Of a stretch of 64,000 nucleotides of DNA, positions 55,433-64,000 are shown one piece after another; the first letter of the stretch is position 1, and every line of letters begins with the position of its first letter. Made by a program: the position numbers and the translations under genes. The notes under the pieces were generated by a model. That model was not told where the DNA came from. It saw only the letters and a list, made by a program, of their open reading frames with translations, and did not search any database. The stretch is from Eopsaltria australis (lineage: Eukaryota; Chordata; Aves; Passeriformes; Petroicidae), in contig JAVTVJ010000220.1 of the NCBI GenBank assembly GCA_034509425.1, forward strand, positions 3,727,501-3,791,500, read 5' to 3'.

Positions 55433-56800
55433 CTGTATTTATTTAAAGGCAGTTCAGTATTTGTATGTGTTACAGATGCTGCTGTTCAGCATCTGCATTC
55501 ATTTACATTCAGGAATGGTGTAAACACATATGACAAGACTTTTAAGCTTATTCTCTGTCATTATATGAGTAAGATGCAATCCTCTTCAATTTGTTACCTA
55601 TTAGCACACATCAGACAAGGATATATTCCTTATCTCTGTAATTGACAACTCAGAGAGATTTTAAGTGCTTTGCAGCTCAGCTGTTTGTTTCCCTTCTTTC
55701 CTAGTGATGAGATTATCGCTGCCTGTATTTTTTTATCCATGCACAGTGTGTGTGTAAATACACAGTAACTGATCTTACCTTGACAAAACAACTGTTAAGC
55801 GATAAGTTATGTCGAATGGAGTTCTGCCAGGCTCTTTGATTTGATCTGTAGTAAGGAAATTTCTTCATTATAAAGTCATAAATGCCAGAGAGGGTGACTT
55901 TATTTGAAGGGCTTTGCTGGATGGCCATTGCAATTAAGGCAATGTAGCTGGAAAAAGGAAAACTTGCTGTTACACCATCGCCCTACTCACAGACTCAGCT
56001 TTTAGGACCACATGGGTACATGTGTGCCTGTATCCTGCTTCCAAAATCCCCTGGTGGATCTGCACCCTGACTCGAGGTGTCCCAGGGAGAAGTCCTGAGT
56101 GTGGTCACTGCCTGCCCTCCACGAGCCCCAGGTGACACAGAGGGGTCACTGCCAGGCATGGAGTCCCCAGAGCTGCCTGCCCTGGCACTCAGTGCAGAGA
56201 CAGGAGGGTTGCAGAAGGATCACACACCTCTCCAACTCTGCCTGAAAAGTTTCCCTGAGCAGGAAGGCTGCAGTGAGACAGACCAGGCTCAGAGTCACTG
56301 TCACTGGAGACTAACCCTGCTCATGGAAAGGATCTTGGATGTCCCTGTGAACATCTACACCATGCCTCTTCGCACCACACTGGGAATTTCTGCATCCAGT
56401 TCACCCTTTGGCACACTGAAACATTTAATTCCCTTCTCCCAGGGGTCCTGGAGGTTGGAGACTGTCTGAGATCTGGAGGCTTAAGGGCAGAGCTGTGACC
56501 CCTCATGGGAGGAAACAAATCATGAACACTTTACACACAGAATGGGGGGAAATCTGCCCACTGCAGTGCCTGCACAAGGGCCAGACCCATTGCACACCCC
56601 TGGCCCCCCACTTCCCTGAGAGCTGTGATCCCACCAGCCCAGAGCTCAGAAACCTCACCAGAGACAGGGGGACTTGGAAAAACTTCATCTTACCTGTACG
56701 CTGGTCTGGTGAATTTTTTCTCTTCGTCAGAACTACAGGTAGGATAATCATCCCCATCATAATTGAAGCAGTTATAGGGGTACTGCGTGTTGTCAAACAT
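54950..56800 (-). CDS. FOXL3: FOXL3 (FOXL2-like) forkhead transcription factor, complete, three coding exons
   Basis: Nuclear DNA-binding transcription factor. The spliced CDS joins 56800-56694, 55947-55779 and 55432-54950 and encodes 252 residues. Seen: an acidic/aromatic N-terminus (1-31); a forkhead domain at about 32-126 opening [14 protein letters not shown]; recognition helix NSIRHNLSL at 78-86; wing-region residues GKGNYW at 102-107; seven arginines at 126-132 followed by NVKR, a likely nuclear localisation and DNA-contact segment; a Ser-rich linker at about 145-205; and FSIDYIL at 211-217, an eh1-type Groucho/TLE motif. Start choice: an in-frame TGA lies six codons upstream (56816-56818), and A is at -3. 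Introns are 746 nt (phase 2) and 346 nt (phase 0), both GT-AG and both inside the forkhead. Family knowledge: FOXL2 is normally intronless, while FOXL3 is the multi-exon paralogue, and medaka foxl3 acts in germ cells to suppress spermatogenesis in females. Identification as FOXL3 rather than FOXL2, FOXL1 or FOXI rests on the [16 protein letters not shown] and [14 protein letters not shown] segments recalled from the family. Function in this species is inferred. Confidence 0.92.
55058..55078 (-). other. FOXL3: eh1-type Groucho/TLE-binding motif in FOXL3
   Basis: Codons 211-217 read F-S-I-D-Y-I-L, an exact fit to the FxIxxIL form of the engrailed-homology-1 motif. This motif recruits Groucho/TLE co-repressors and occurs C-terminal to the DNA-binding domain in several FOX families. 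It sits about 85 residues after the forkhead, as in other repressor FOX proteins. Binding is inferred, not shown. Confidence 0.7.
55433..55778 (-). other. FOXL3 intron 2 (346 nt)
   Basis: GT-AG intron, phase 0, between Lys92 and Val93 of the forkhead domain, directly after the recognition helix. The sequence is AT-rich and unique, with no repeat recognised. Confidence 0.9.
55779..55947 (-). CDS. FOXL3: FOXL3 coding exon 2 (forkhead helices 1-3)
   Basis: 169 nt: one base to complete codon 36, then 56 codons (residues 37-92), from [11 protein letters not shown] through the recognition helix [11 protein letters not shown] to NSCFVK. Acceptor CTTTTTCCAG|C (AG at 55949-55948) and donor AAG|GTAAGATC (GT at 55778-55777) are both consensus-like. 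The open frame runs on into the intron past the donor, but homology to the forkhead stops exactly at the donor and resumes with VPR in exon 3. Confidence 0.94.
55948..56693 (-). other. FOXL3 intron 1 (746 nt)
   Basis: GT-AG intron, phase 2, splitting codon 36 in the YSY motif at the start of the forkhead. It contains chance open frames on both strands but no homology that I recognise and no interspersed repeat. Confidence 0.9.
56694..56800 (-). CDS. FOXL3: FOXL3 coding exon 1
   Basis: Encodes residues 1-35 plus two bases of codon 36: [19 protein letters not shown], then [16 protein letters not shown]. The N-terminus is rich in Tyr/Phe/Asn and acidic residues, and the exon ends just inside the forkhead domain. 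The donor reads CAG|GTAAGATG (GT at 56693-56692), a near-consensus site. The split codon AG|C gives Ser36. This exon is not evident as an open reading frame on its own because it is short; it was found by reading the reverse strand upstream of the forkhead exon. Confidence 0.92.
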
Positions 56801-56815
56801 CGTCCTGCTCCTTGC

Positions 56816-56823
56816 TCAGCTCC
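56816..56823 (-). promoter_or_regulatory. In-frame upstream stop and candidate 3' splice site just before FOXL3 ATG
   Basis: On the minus strand the sequence just upstream of the start is CTCTCTCACTCCACAG|GAGC, a good acceptor with a pyrimidine tract (AG at 56824-56823, exon from 56822). An in-frame TGA follows at 56818-56816. The ATG at 56800 is therefore the first possible in-frame start in this exon. The acceptor suggests that a non-coding first exon may lie further upstream, but no matching donor was clearly recognised. Confidence 0.45.
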
Positions 56824-57054
56824 TGTGGAGTGAGAGAGATGGAGTGATGTTTCTCAGAGCTTGGACTCCCTCCTCCCTTCTTCCCTCCCCTCTGTCTGTC
56901 TCATTCCCTCTCTCCCCCCTCCTCACACTCCCTCTCCTCCGTGCACACACACTCTCCGTGATGGGCTGGGGATTGTTTTTGCAATTCTCGCGTCCCAGAC
57001 AGCCCGTCTGTTCGGATATTATTTTTTTGGGGGGGTTGTTATTGCTGTCCCTGC

Positions 57055-57205
57055 TGTTGCCCCCAGCGGGGTGGCACGGGCAGGCTGCAGGGGCTGCAGG
57101 GGCTGCGGGTCGGGGCTGACCCTCTGAAGCGGGGATGCGGTGCCGGTAGCCGCGCTCGCCTCGCTGGGTGGTCCCGGCTGGAGCGGGACCAGCGCTCCCC
57201 CCGCA
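57055..57205 (-). promoter_or_regulatory. Candidate CpG-rich 5' region of FOXL3
   Basis: This roughly 150-nt block is locally GC- and CpG-rich (around eleven CpGs between 57129 and 57205) in an otherwise CpG-poor window. It lies 250-400 nt upstream of the FOXL3 start. It includes a short tandem GGCTGCAGG-type repeat at about 57083-57107 and a perfect 8-bp inverted repeat (57169-57176 with 57184-57191, 7-nt loop). No TATA box or transcription start could be fixed by eye. Confidence 0.4.
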
Positions 57206-59995
57206 GCATCCACAACGTGACAAAGGCAAACAGCGTGGTGTTAATAAATCATGCTTCAAGGTCTCCACTTGGAAATTAAACTTTGAGAAAGGAGAGCAGC
57301 TCCCCACAGCCCCCGAGTGCTCCCCCTCCGTGTTTCTCTCTCTCTCTCCCCAGCGGAGCAGGGTGGCTTTCTTATTTATTTATTTTTAGAAAACCGACGT
57401 ACAATAAACAGACGTTCCAGGAGGTAACGCACGCTCGTCCTGATCTGCAATCTATAATACAGTATAATAGACATAAATTATATTTCCATGACTAAAGGAA
57501 AATCTGTATGTTCAAAGAAAGTAGAACAGAGGGATATGAGGGACTACTGTCAAGCAGGAAAGTAAAAGGAAAATAGCTGTAGGCAGGAGAGCTGCCTGTG
57601 TGGGCTTTGATCTGAAGGATGAATTAGACTAATAGCCCTGTGTGTTGGCATCCAATACTGTAACAATTTAATAGTTTTTCAATGCTTTGGAGTGTTTTCC
57701 AACAAGTGATGTAAACCAAAGGCATCACGCACCATTTCAGGGGGGACTTAAAAGGTGTGTGCCACACGATAATTAAATTATTTGAAGACAGCTCTGTCCC
57801 AGGAAATAGCCCCAGGAGGAAATGGGTTTTGGAAAAGAGAAAGCAAATTGGTGTGCAGAGAGTTTCACTGGATGGAAATATAAAAGCAGAACCACAAGCA
57901 ATGCAACTTTTGTTTTCTGTAGCATCTTTCATACAAAGTATGTCCCCAAACCCTTTTTGGAGTTAAAGGATATAATTAGGGGAAATTCATCTGAGTGATA
58001 AAGAGACCTTTAAAATGATGCTTTAGTGGCTCCTAGAGTTCTGACAAAGATGGACATAAGCAGGCTTTTCCTGTGGAATATAACAAGACATTACAGCAGG
58101 GCATAGTGGGAATTACATGGCAAGAGAAAAAAACATACAGATGAGGTGTTTTATTGGGAATATGAAACCAGACTAGATAACCAAAATAAAAATTATCTCC
58201 ACTCTAAAATACATCAATAGGCATATGCATGAGGCATCCACTGCAGAGGAGGTGTTAATTCAAAGGGTCAGCTACTGCTGCCTAAGGCATTAGCAGGGCG
58301 TTAATATTGAGTAAGATAGAGCAGATTCAGTGGAGGAAAATGAAATATATAATGCCTGATCTTCATTCATACTCTGTCCAGCTGGAGTAGAACATTTAAA
58401 ATAAAGAAGAAGCTGTGCCACAGATTTGGGAAGATTCTCCCTCACTAAAACCCATGATTCTTGAGACACAAGTAGATGTCCACTTCGATTTTTAGCAGTG
58501 GTTCTTCTCTTTGGAGGTGTTTTAGGTGTTTTACCCCGCTGAAATTCCAGTAACTCAGACTAAAGACTCAAAAAATTTTGCTTCTGATTTATAACAATTT
58601 CAAAAAGCAGAACTGGGTTGGTTGACTGATTTTTACCCAATCTGTAAGTACCCTTTTTCCAATTCCTCCTATTCTATTTAGGAAAACTGGCTTGCTAAGA
58701 AAGTCAACAACATGCTTTGACCAAATCCTCACATATTTACTGACAGTATTTAATAAGGGAAGTTTTCTGCAATGGGAACTAAAACAAATGACTGTAGTGT
58801 CATGTATGTAGTAATGTTTATTATCTCTATTCCTGTATTTTCTTGCAGGGGTGAGTGTAACCCACTTGTCCATCTCCAGCACTTCTGCAATGTGCATTGC
58901 AGCTCATGGCCATTGTATTCCTCACCCATTCCAGTGGGAAATACACTTGGATTAAATGTCCATCTCAACAGTTGGTTTGTGAGGCTAAATTGAGCAAAAG
59001 GAGTCAGATCATGGGTTGGTGTCCTCAGGCAGCACCCCAGGAGTGAGTGGGACTGTGGGTGGGTGGAGCAGGGGCAGCTTGGCAGGACACAGGAAACTCC
59101 TGCCACTGCCATTTGTGCCACACATCATCTGGGGATTGACATTATCCCTTCCTGAGAGCTGCAGGATTTGGTTTCTGGCTCTGTAAATATCACTGCATTC
59201 ACCTGCTGCAAATTCATACAGACCCTGAGAAGAACACAAACCATTTCTGAGTCCTACAAGATCAGAAACAAATTATATACGACCTCTCATTAACTTGCTC
59301 CTGAAACCCATATATGCAAAACCGGCAGAACATTTCTCAAGGTAATTTTCAAAGCCTGAATGCTGATATTTTATCCCCAAGTGAATGTTTATGGTCCAAT
59401 TATGATCCTTGAAAACAATATTCATAAAGAAATGTTAACATGCTCTTGTATGTACCATGGTGGAGCGAGCAGGTGCCATGCTCATGGTGGCAGAACATGT
59501 TGTACAATAGTTTTTTGCCAGCATCTGTGCAGCCATTACAGTTTAACTAGAGCAACTATAACTCACCCCTGTCATTATCATAAAAGCATAATTTTGCCAG
59601 GCTAGTGTTTTCTTATGTTGTATATTTTCGGAAGCACAAAGTTGTAAACCATTTGATTTGAGATAGTAAATAGGCAGTTAAAATGCCGTGAGAGATTTGA
59701 CTAATTTTTTAAACATTGATATTAAAAAGTTATTTGCAATTTTTGTAATTATGACAGAGATTATGAAAGTTGTACATGAAATTCAGACGAGTCATAAATC
59801 CAAACAGGGCTGAATTACTGCTCATTATGGGATAATAGAATAACAGGGAGCACCTCAGTGTTTAGGACTGAATGCTGGCATTCCAGTCTTCTTAGTGGTG
59901 TATACTGGTGTCTCCCAGCAGCACAACTTCTCCTGCTGTCTCTCAGACTTGGTTGCAGTTTAGGACTTTATTCCAAACCTTTTATATTTGTCATA
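57206..59995. other. Region upstream of FOXL3
   Basis: Unique sequence without recognised genes or mobile elements. The part nearest 57206 may belong to the FOXL3 promoter or a non-coding first exon. The 59.36-59.84 kb part is a candidate regulatory block and is listed as a finding. Confidence 0.65.
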
Positions 59996-60262
59996 TAATC
60001 ATAGAATTATTTGGAATGGAGGGGACATTTTGAGATCATCCAGTTCCACTCCCCTGCCACGGGCAGGGACACCTTCCACTATCCCAGGTTGCTCCAAGCC
60101 CCATCCAACCTGGCCTTGGACATTTCCAGGGATGGGGCAGTCACAGCTTCTCTGGGCAACCTGTGCCAGGGCCTCACCACCCTCACAGGGAAGAATTCCT
60201 TTCTTACATTCAACCTACATCTACTCTCTTTCAGTTTAAATCAGTGGAAACCTGTGGTGTCC
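59996..60262 (-). mobile_element. CR1 LINE 3'-end fragment
   Basis: The plus strand starts AATCATAGAAT at 59997. It continues with CCTGCCACGGGCAGGGACAC, CCATCCAACCTGGCCTTGGA, TCTCTGGGCAACCTGTGCCA and CTCTCTTTCAGTTTAAATC, the reverse complement of a typical avian CR1 tail. It lies about 3.2 kb upstream of the FOXL3 start in the same transcriptional orientation. Confidence 0.9.
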
Positions 60263-61504
60263 TTCAGCAGGGTTTGAATCCCTCAAGAGCAACCTACACC
60301 AGCAGCAAACTGCTTTCTTTCTAGCACTTTTTGGTACAAGATCTGTAGCTCTGGCAAAGAAGAGAAAGGGGAAATGCAGGTTCTTATGCACTTTTCCTCC
60401 TAGTTTTTTTGATAAGGGACAAGGAGAAGGAGACTTCCCCAAACTTGGATGGGTATTTCGCTCTCCCTGTGAGAGATCTCATGGCATTCAACTTGGTGAC
60501 CCTTATTCCTAGGAAAGGGATGAGGCTTGCCACACTGTCCACCTGAATTTCACCCTAAATTTCTCTCTGCTTCACCCACATCCAGCAGCCCAACTGCTTT
60601 GCCTTCTGCATCTCTTTTGTGTTCACATGTAGAACTTCATGGAAATAAAATTTGCACCACAATTTGTGGTTTTCTGCTGGAGTTCAGTGAGAATTGTTTA
60701 TATTTCCTAGCTAGGGGGTTATTTGGAGAAGCATTCCTCATCTGCATGCCTTCCAGCTGCAGCAGTGTAAAACTCATGCATAAAACACAGCACGGGTTTC
60801 TACCAAAACAGGAACGTGGATAAGAAACCTTCAATGACAATTAATCACATCAGAGATGGTAAAGAAATGAGCAACTACAGATACTCAAACATATCATCCC
60901 TGCCCTAGCTGGATAAGGACATTCACGAGGCAAATGTGAAAATCCAGTTCTGGAAATTCTCAGTTGTGTTTTGGCAGTGAAAAATAGGAAAAGGAGGATT
61001 TCCAGGGTGAAAAGCCAGTTCTCCTACCTACTCTTGTGTTGTGACTCATTTGCTCTCATGAATTCCTGGCTTCAGAGACAGTGGAGGGAGAATGTGGACA
61101 AGTCTCTAACTTTTAGACACTTGGTAAGTGGAACACTAAAATTTTTTAACACATTTTCTACTTAAACCCAAATGTAATGGAAAGATATTTTAAAAGCTTT
61201 ATAAATAATTGAAAAATAAAAAAATAGTCACTTTTGGGTGGATTCCCGTAAAATAACAATTAACATTTTATATTCTGTCCTTGGTTTTCCCAGCACCTTT
61301 CTGCTGGAGGGATGTTGGTTGTTAAAAGGACACATCCCCATTTCTCTCTTTGATGTGGATACATGATGCAGAGGTTCAGAGTTTGCCTGCTTGTGATTTG
61401 GTATTCTTCATCTTCTTAGCAGCACAAAATTAAATCCTTCTCTCTGAGTTTGCAGAGAGAAACACAGGAGGGATGTGCAAGCTTGCACCAGAGACCTGCC
61501 ATGG
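60263..61504. other. Intergenic spacer between two CR1 copies
   Basis: No gene or repeat was recognised. It is AT-rich around 61.14-61.28 kb. Confidence 0.65.
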
Positions 61505-61718
61505 AACCACAGAATGGTTTGGGTTGGAAAGTTCATCTCATTCCAACCCTCTGCCATGGGCAGAGACATCTTTCACTGTCCCAGGTTGCTCCAAGCCCTG
61601 TCCAACCTGGCCTTGAACACTTCAGGGATGAGGCAGCCACAGCTTCTCTGGGCACCCTGTGCCAGGGCCTCCCCACCCTCACAGCCAAGAATTTCTTCTT
61701 AATAAGTAGCCTGTCCTT
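61505..61718 (-). mobile_element. CR1 LINE 3'-end fragment
   Basis: The plus strand reads AACCACAGAATGGTTTGGGT, then CTCTGCCATGGGCAGAGACA, CTGTCCAACCTGGCCTTGAA and AGAATTTCTTCTTAATAAGT, the reverse complement of a CR1 3' end. It resembles the copy at 59996 closely enough to be the same or a sister subfamily. It is truncated at about 215 nt. Confidence 0.9.
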
Positions 61719-64000
61719 TCTGTTAGTGGAATTTTTCCTGCCTCAGCTCTGAAAGCCTTCGAAACCCTGATCCATGAGGCTTTTGGAGCCAAGAAGGAAG
61801 AGCTGGAGGGTTTGAAATGAGGGTGAGTTGAGAGGGGATGCCCATTCTTTGCCACAGAAAGCATCCCTTGGGCTGGCACAACAATCAGTGTGCACTTGTT
61901 TACCAGAAATGGACACAACCCTGGCACAGCTGCCTCACCTCGTCCTGCTTTGGTCATTTCTCATTCCAGCTGTCCAGAATCATTTGGCCATAGGCCTCCC
62001 TTCATACATTGTTTGGATTCTGCACCAGACACAGCTAATAACTCGGGCCAGGAAACTTGTTCCAGATGTTAATTAACTCCCTCTGCATTAACTGGAATCA
62101 CACAATTAAGGCCTGATTATTTATAAAACCATTTTGTCAAGAGAATTAGGAGAATTAGAAACATCCTGGCTCACACTTCCACACAAATGTCCATGTGCTG
62201 TTAAATTGTGGAAACTGGCACGAGCTGTCCCACACATTTAATTTCAGCCATCACAATTATTGCAGAGGAGAAAGGGCAAGAGTCAGCCAGGCATGGATGA
62301 GCAGCACTGGAGCAAAGGAGCAGATTCCCAGCTGAGCAAAGGTCTACTGGTGTGGCACCAGCATCCCTCAGAGATCCCTGTCAGCAATCCCACAGGCAGA
62401 ATGTCTCTCCTAGGGCCATCCAGCTCAATGATGAGCAGCCTCATGCTGCCCAGACACAGATTGCAATATTTAGGCAGCTACTCAGGGGCTGGAGGGTCAG
62501 ACCTGTGTTTGTGGTGCTTTGTCAGCTCCCTACCACACATTCATTGGTTTAAGGGATTTTTCTGGGGGTCACACAAGCAATTGACAGGTCCAGAACACAG
62601 CAAAGTTGAACTAAGTCAGACCTGTCCTTCCCTTCTGCCTTGCACACATTTCAGAGAATCCAAATCTTATCTGATTTGGACAAAATGGACAAATACAAGG
62701 CAAAACCTGCAAGGAGCAGAAGCTTAGCCCAAGCTGGCTGGACACACATGGTCCTGCAAGGGTAAGTGCCCCACAGTGATGCAGTCTAACAGCTTCTGGG
62801 TGGATGGGGAGGAGGCTCTGAGCAGCTGGAGCAGAGGCTCAGCAGTGTCAGTGTCCCCAGCCACCAGAGATGGTCCCTGGGAACAGCTGTGACCCTGCAG
62901 GGGCTGTTTCCATCAAGGCTGAGTGGTCAGTTCGAGTCAAGGATCCCCTGAAGGATCCCTTGGTCCAGCCCGGAAGGTTCAGGGGTCAGTGCTGGCCCAG
63001 GAGCCCTGAGTGCAGCAGGGCAGGTGAGCAGGGGCTGGTAACTCCTGCCTCTTTCTGTACCCTGCTGCCACCTTCACTGCTACAAACCCTGCACCTCAGG
63101 GAACAGGAGGCATAGGGAGAGGCAGCACTCTTATGTTTTGCTGATTTTATTTTCGTTTGAAAGTAGTAACTCATTCCAGTTCACTTACTCATAGCCCTCT
63201 CCCACGCAGTTTTCTGGGAGCTGCATGAACAATCCCAAAACAATGCAGATCAAACTGGCAGGGCAAAAACAACCGGGAATTGGCCCCTAAGCAAGTGCTG
63301 TTATTTCTTTAGAGGAGGGGGATGGCAGGCAGGAATACCTCCTTTCTTCAGAACTGAGCTGCAGGATTACCTCTCCCCAGGTTCTCAAGCACTGGTTTCT
63401 CTTCAGGAATAATCCCATCAAATGTCTCAATAAGGGGCAACCTGAGGCTGCACAAACCTCCTAGGACAGTCCAGTTTTCCACAATACCCATCTTTATAAC
63501 AGGATCACACTTTGTAATCTGATTCCTAAGTCTTAATTACCAAGTGATAATAATATTTCACCATTACCAAAATGATTTCTTTCCTTTTCTTGCATAACCC
63601 ACCTCCTCCCCACTCATAATTCTGATTTGATGTATTTCTCCCTGTAAGTAAATTTAATTATCAAGGGTTTTCTTCATTCTGCAAAACAAATAGTTCATGT
63701 TTTGATAATACCAGTTAAACTATTCAACTTCCTTCCAGGATAAACACTTGGTGGTTAATGTGTCAGGGACATGTGATTACATTTTCCTCAATGCCAGACA
63801 TGAGCTGCCTTCTCTTCCTCTGAATTAGAATTATCATTCACATTTCTTCATTTATCATCCTTCAAGTATTTGGCTTTCCATCACATGAAAGCCACTGGCA
63901 GCAGAGAACCAGAGCTAACATTGCATTCTGAGGTTACTGCTTATAGCTCCTTAAAGAGGTGTAAACTCCCTCCTTGCTTTTTCCATCCTTTTCATCTTAG
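61719..64000. other. Intergenic, unique sequence to window end
   Basis: A 155-codon open frame at 62260-62727 has no recognisable motif and is treated as chance. No other signal was seen. Confidence 0.65.

Noticed and set aside
55196..55645. 149-codon plus-strand frame over FOXL3
   Set aside because: It is the antisense shadow of FOXL3 exon 3 and intron 2.
55713..55778. Extension of the forkhead exon frame past the donor site
   Set aside because: The residues after Lys92 do not match any forkhead wing, and the donor AAG|GTAAG joins in phase to [15 protein letters not shown] in exon 3.
62260..62727. 155-codon plus-strand frame
   Set aside because: No recognisable family, low-complexity-like composition, no supporting promoter or neighbours.
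62925..62950. GTTCGAGTC resembling a tRNA B box
   Set aside because: No A box at the right distance and no cloverleaf could be folded.
1..64000. CRISPR arrays, bacterial operons, phage or retroviral genes
   Set aside because: Read for regularly spaced repeats, ribosome-binding sites and viral enzyme motifs; none was seen and the sequence is clearly vertebrate nuclear DNA.

Overview
The window is a gene-poor stretch of a vertebrate nuclear genome, most likely a bird. The main clue is its only recognisable interspersed repeats: four CR1 LINE 3' ends of avian type, three of them starting with a (T)CATAGAAT/CACAGAAT-like terminus plus a GGTTTGGGTTGG- or GGTTGAGGTTGG-like block, and one in the opposite orientation ending in GATTCTGTGATTC. 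No mammalian SINEs were seen. I identify the bird by sequence pattern, not by a database search.

Layout: positions 1 to about 54.9 kb hold no gene that I can recognise. They contain two CR1 fragments (11.66 kb, minus; 41.6-41.9 kb, plus), homopolymer and purine simple repeats, and one isolated CpG-rich block beside a 128-nt pure purine tract (16.86-17.04 kb). Positions 54,950-56,800 on the minus strand carry one complete three-exon gene, a forkhead transcription factor of 252 residues that I identify as FOXL3 (FOXL2-like). Its splice sites are canonical, its reading frame is intact, and an in-frame stop lies just upstream of the start codon. The putative 5' region at 56.8-57.4 kb is locally CpG-rich. 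From 57.4 kb to the end there are two more CR1 copies (59,996-60,262 and 61,505-61,718, minus) and otherwise unique sequence, some of it looking like a candidate regulatory element.

The encoded protein has a short acidic N-terminus, a forkhead domain split by two introns, a seven-arginine basic run, a serine-rich middle and a C-terminal FSIDYIL sequence. The last matches the eh1 consensus for Groucho/TLE co-repressors, so the gene probably encodes a DNA-binding repressor. FOXL3 in fish is known as a germ-cell factor in the sperm/egg fate decision; its role in this species is inference. The rest of the window may be its regulatory surroundings. Most long open frames here are chance frames, repeat translations or antisense shadows.
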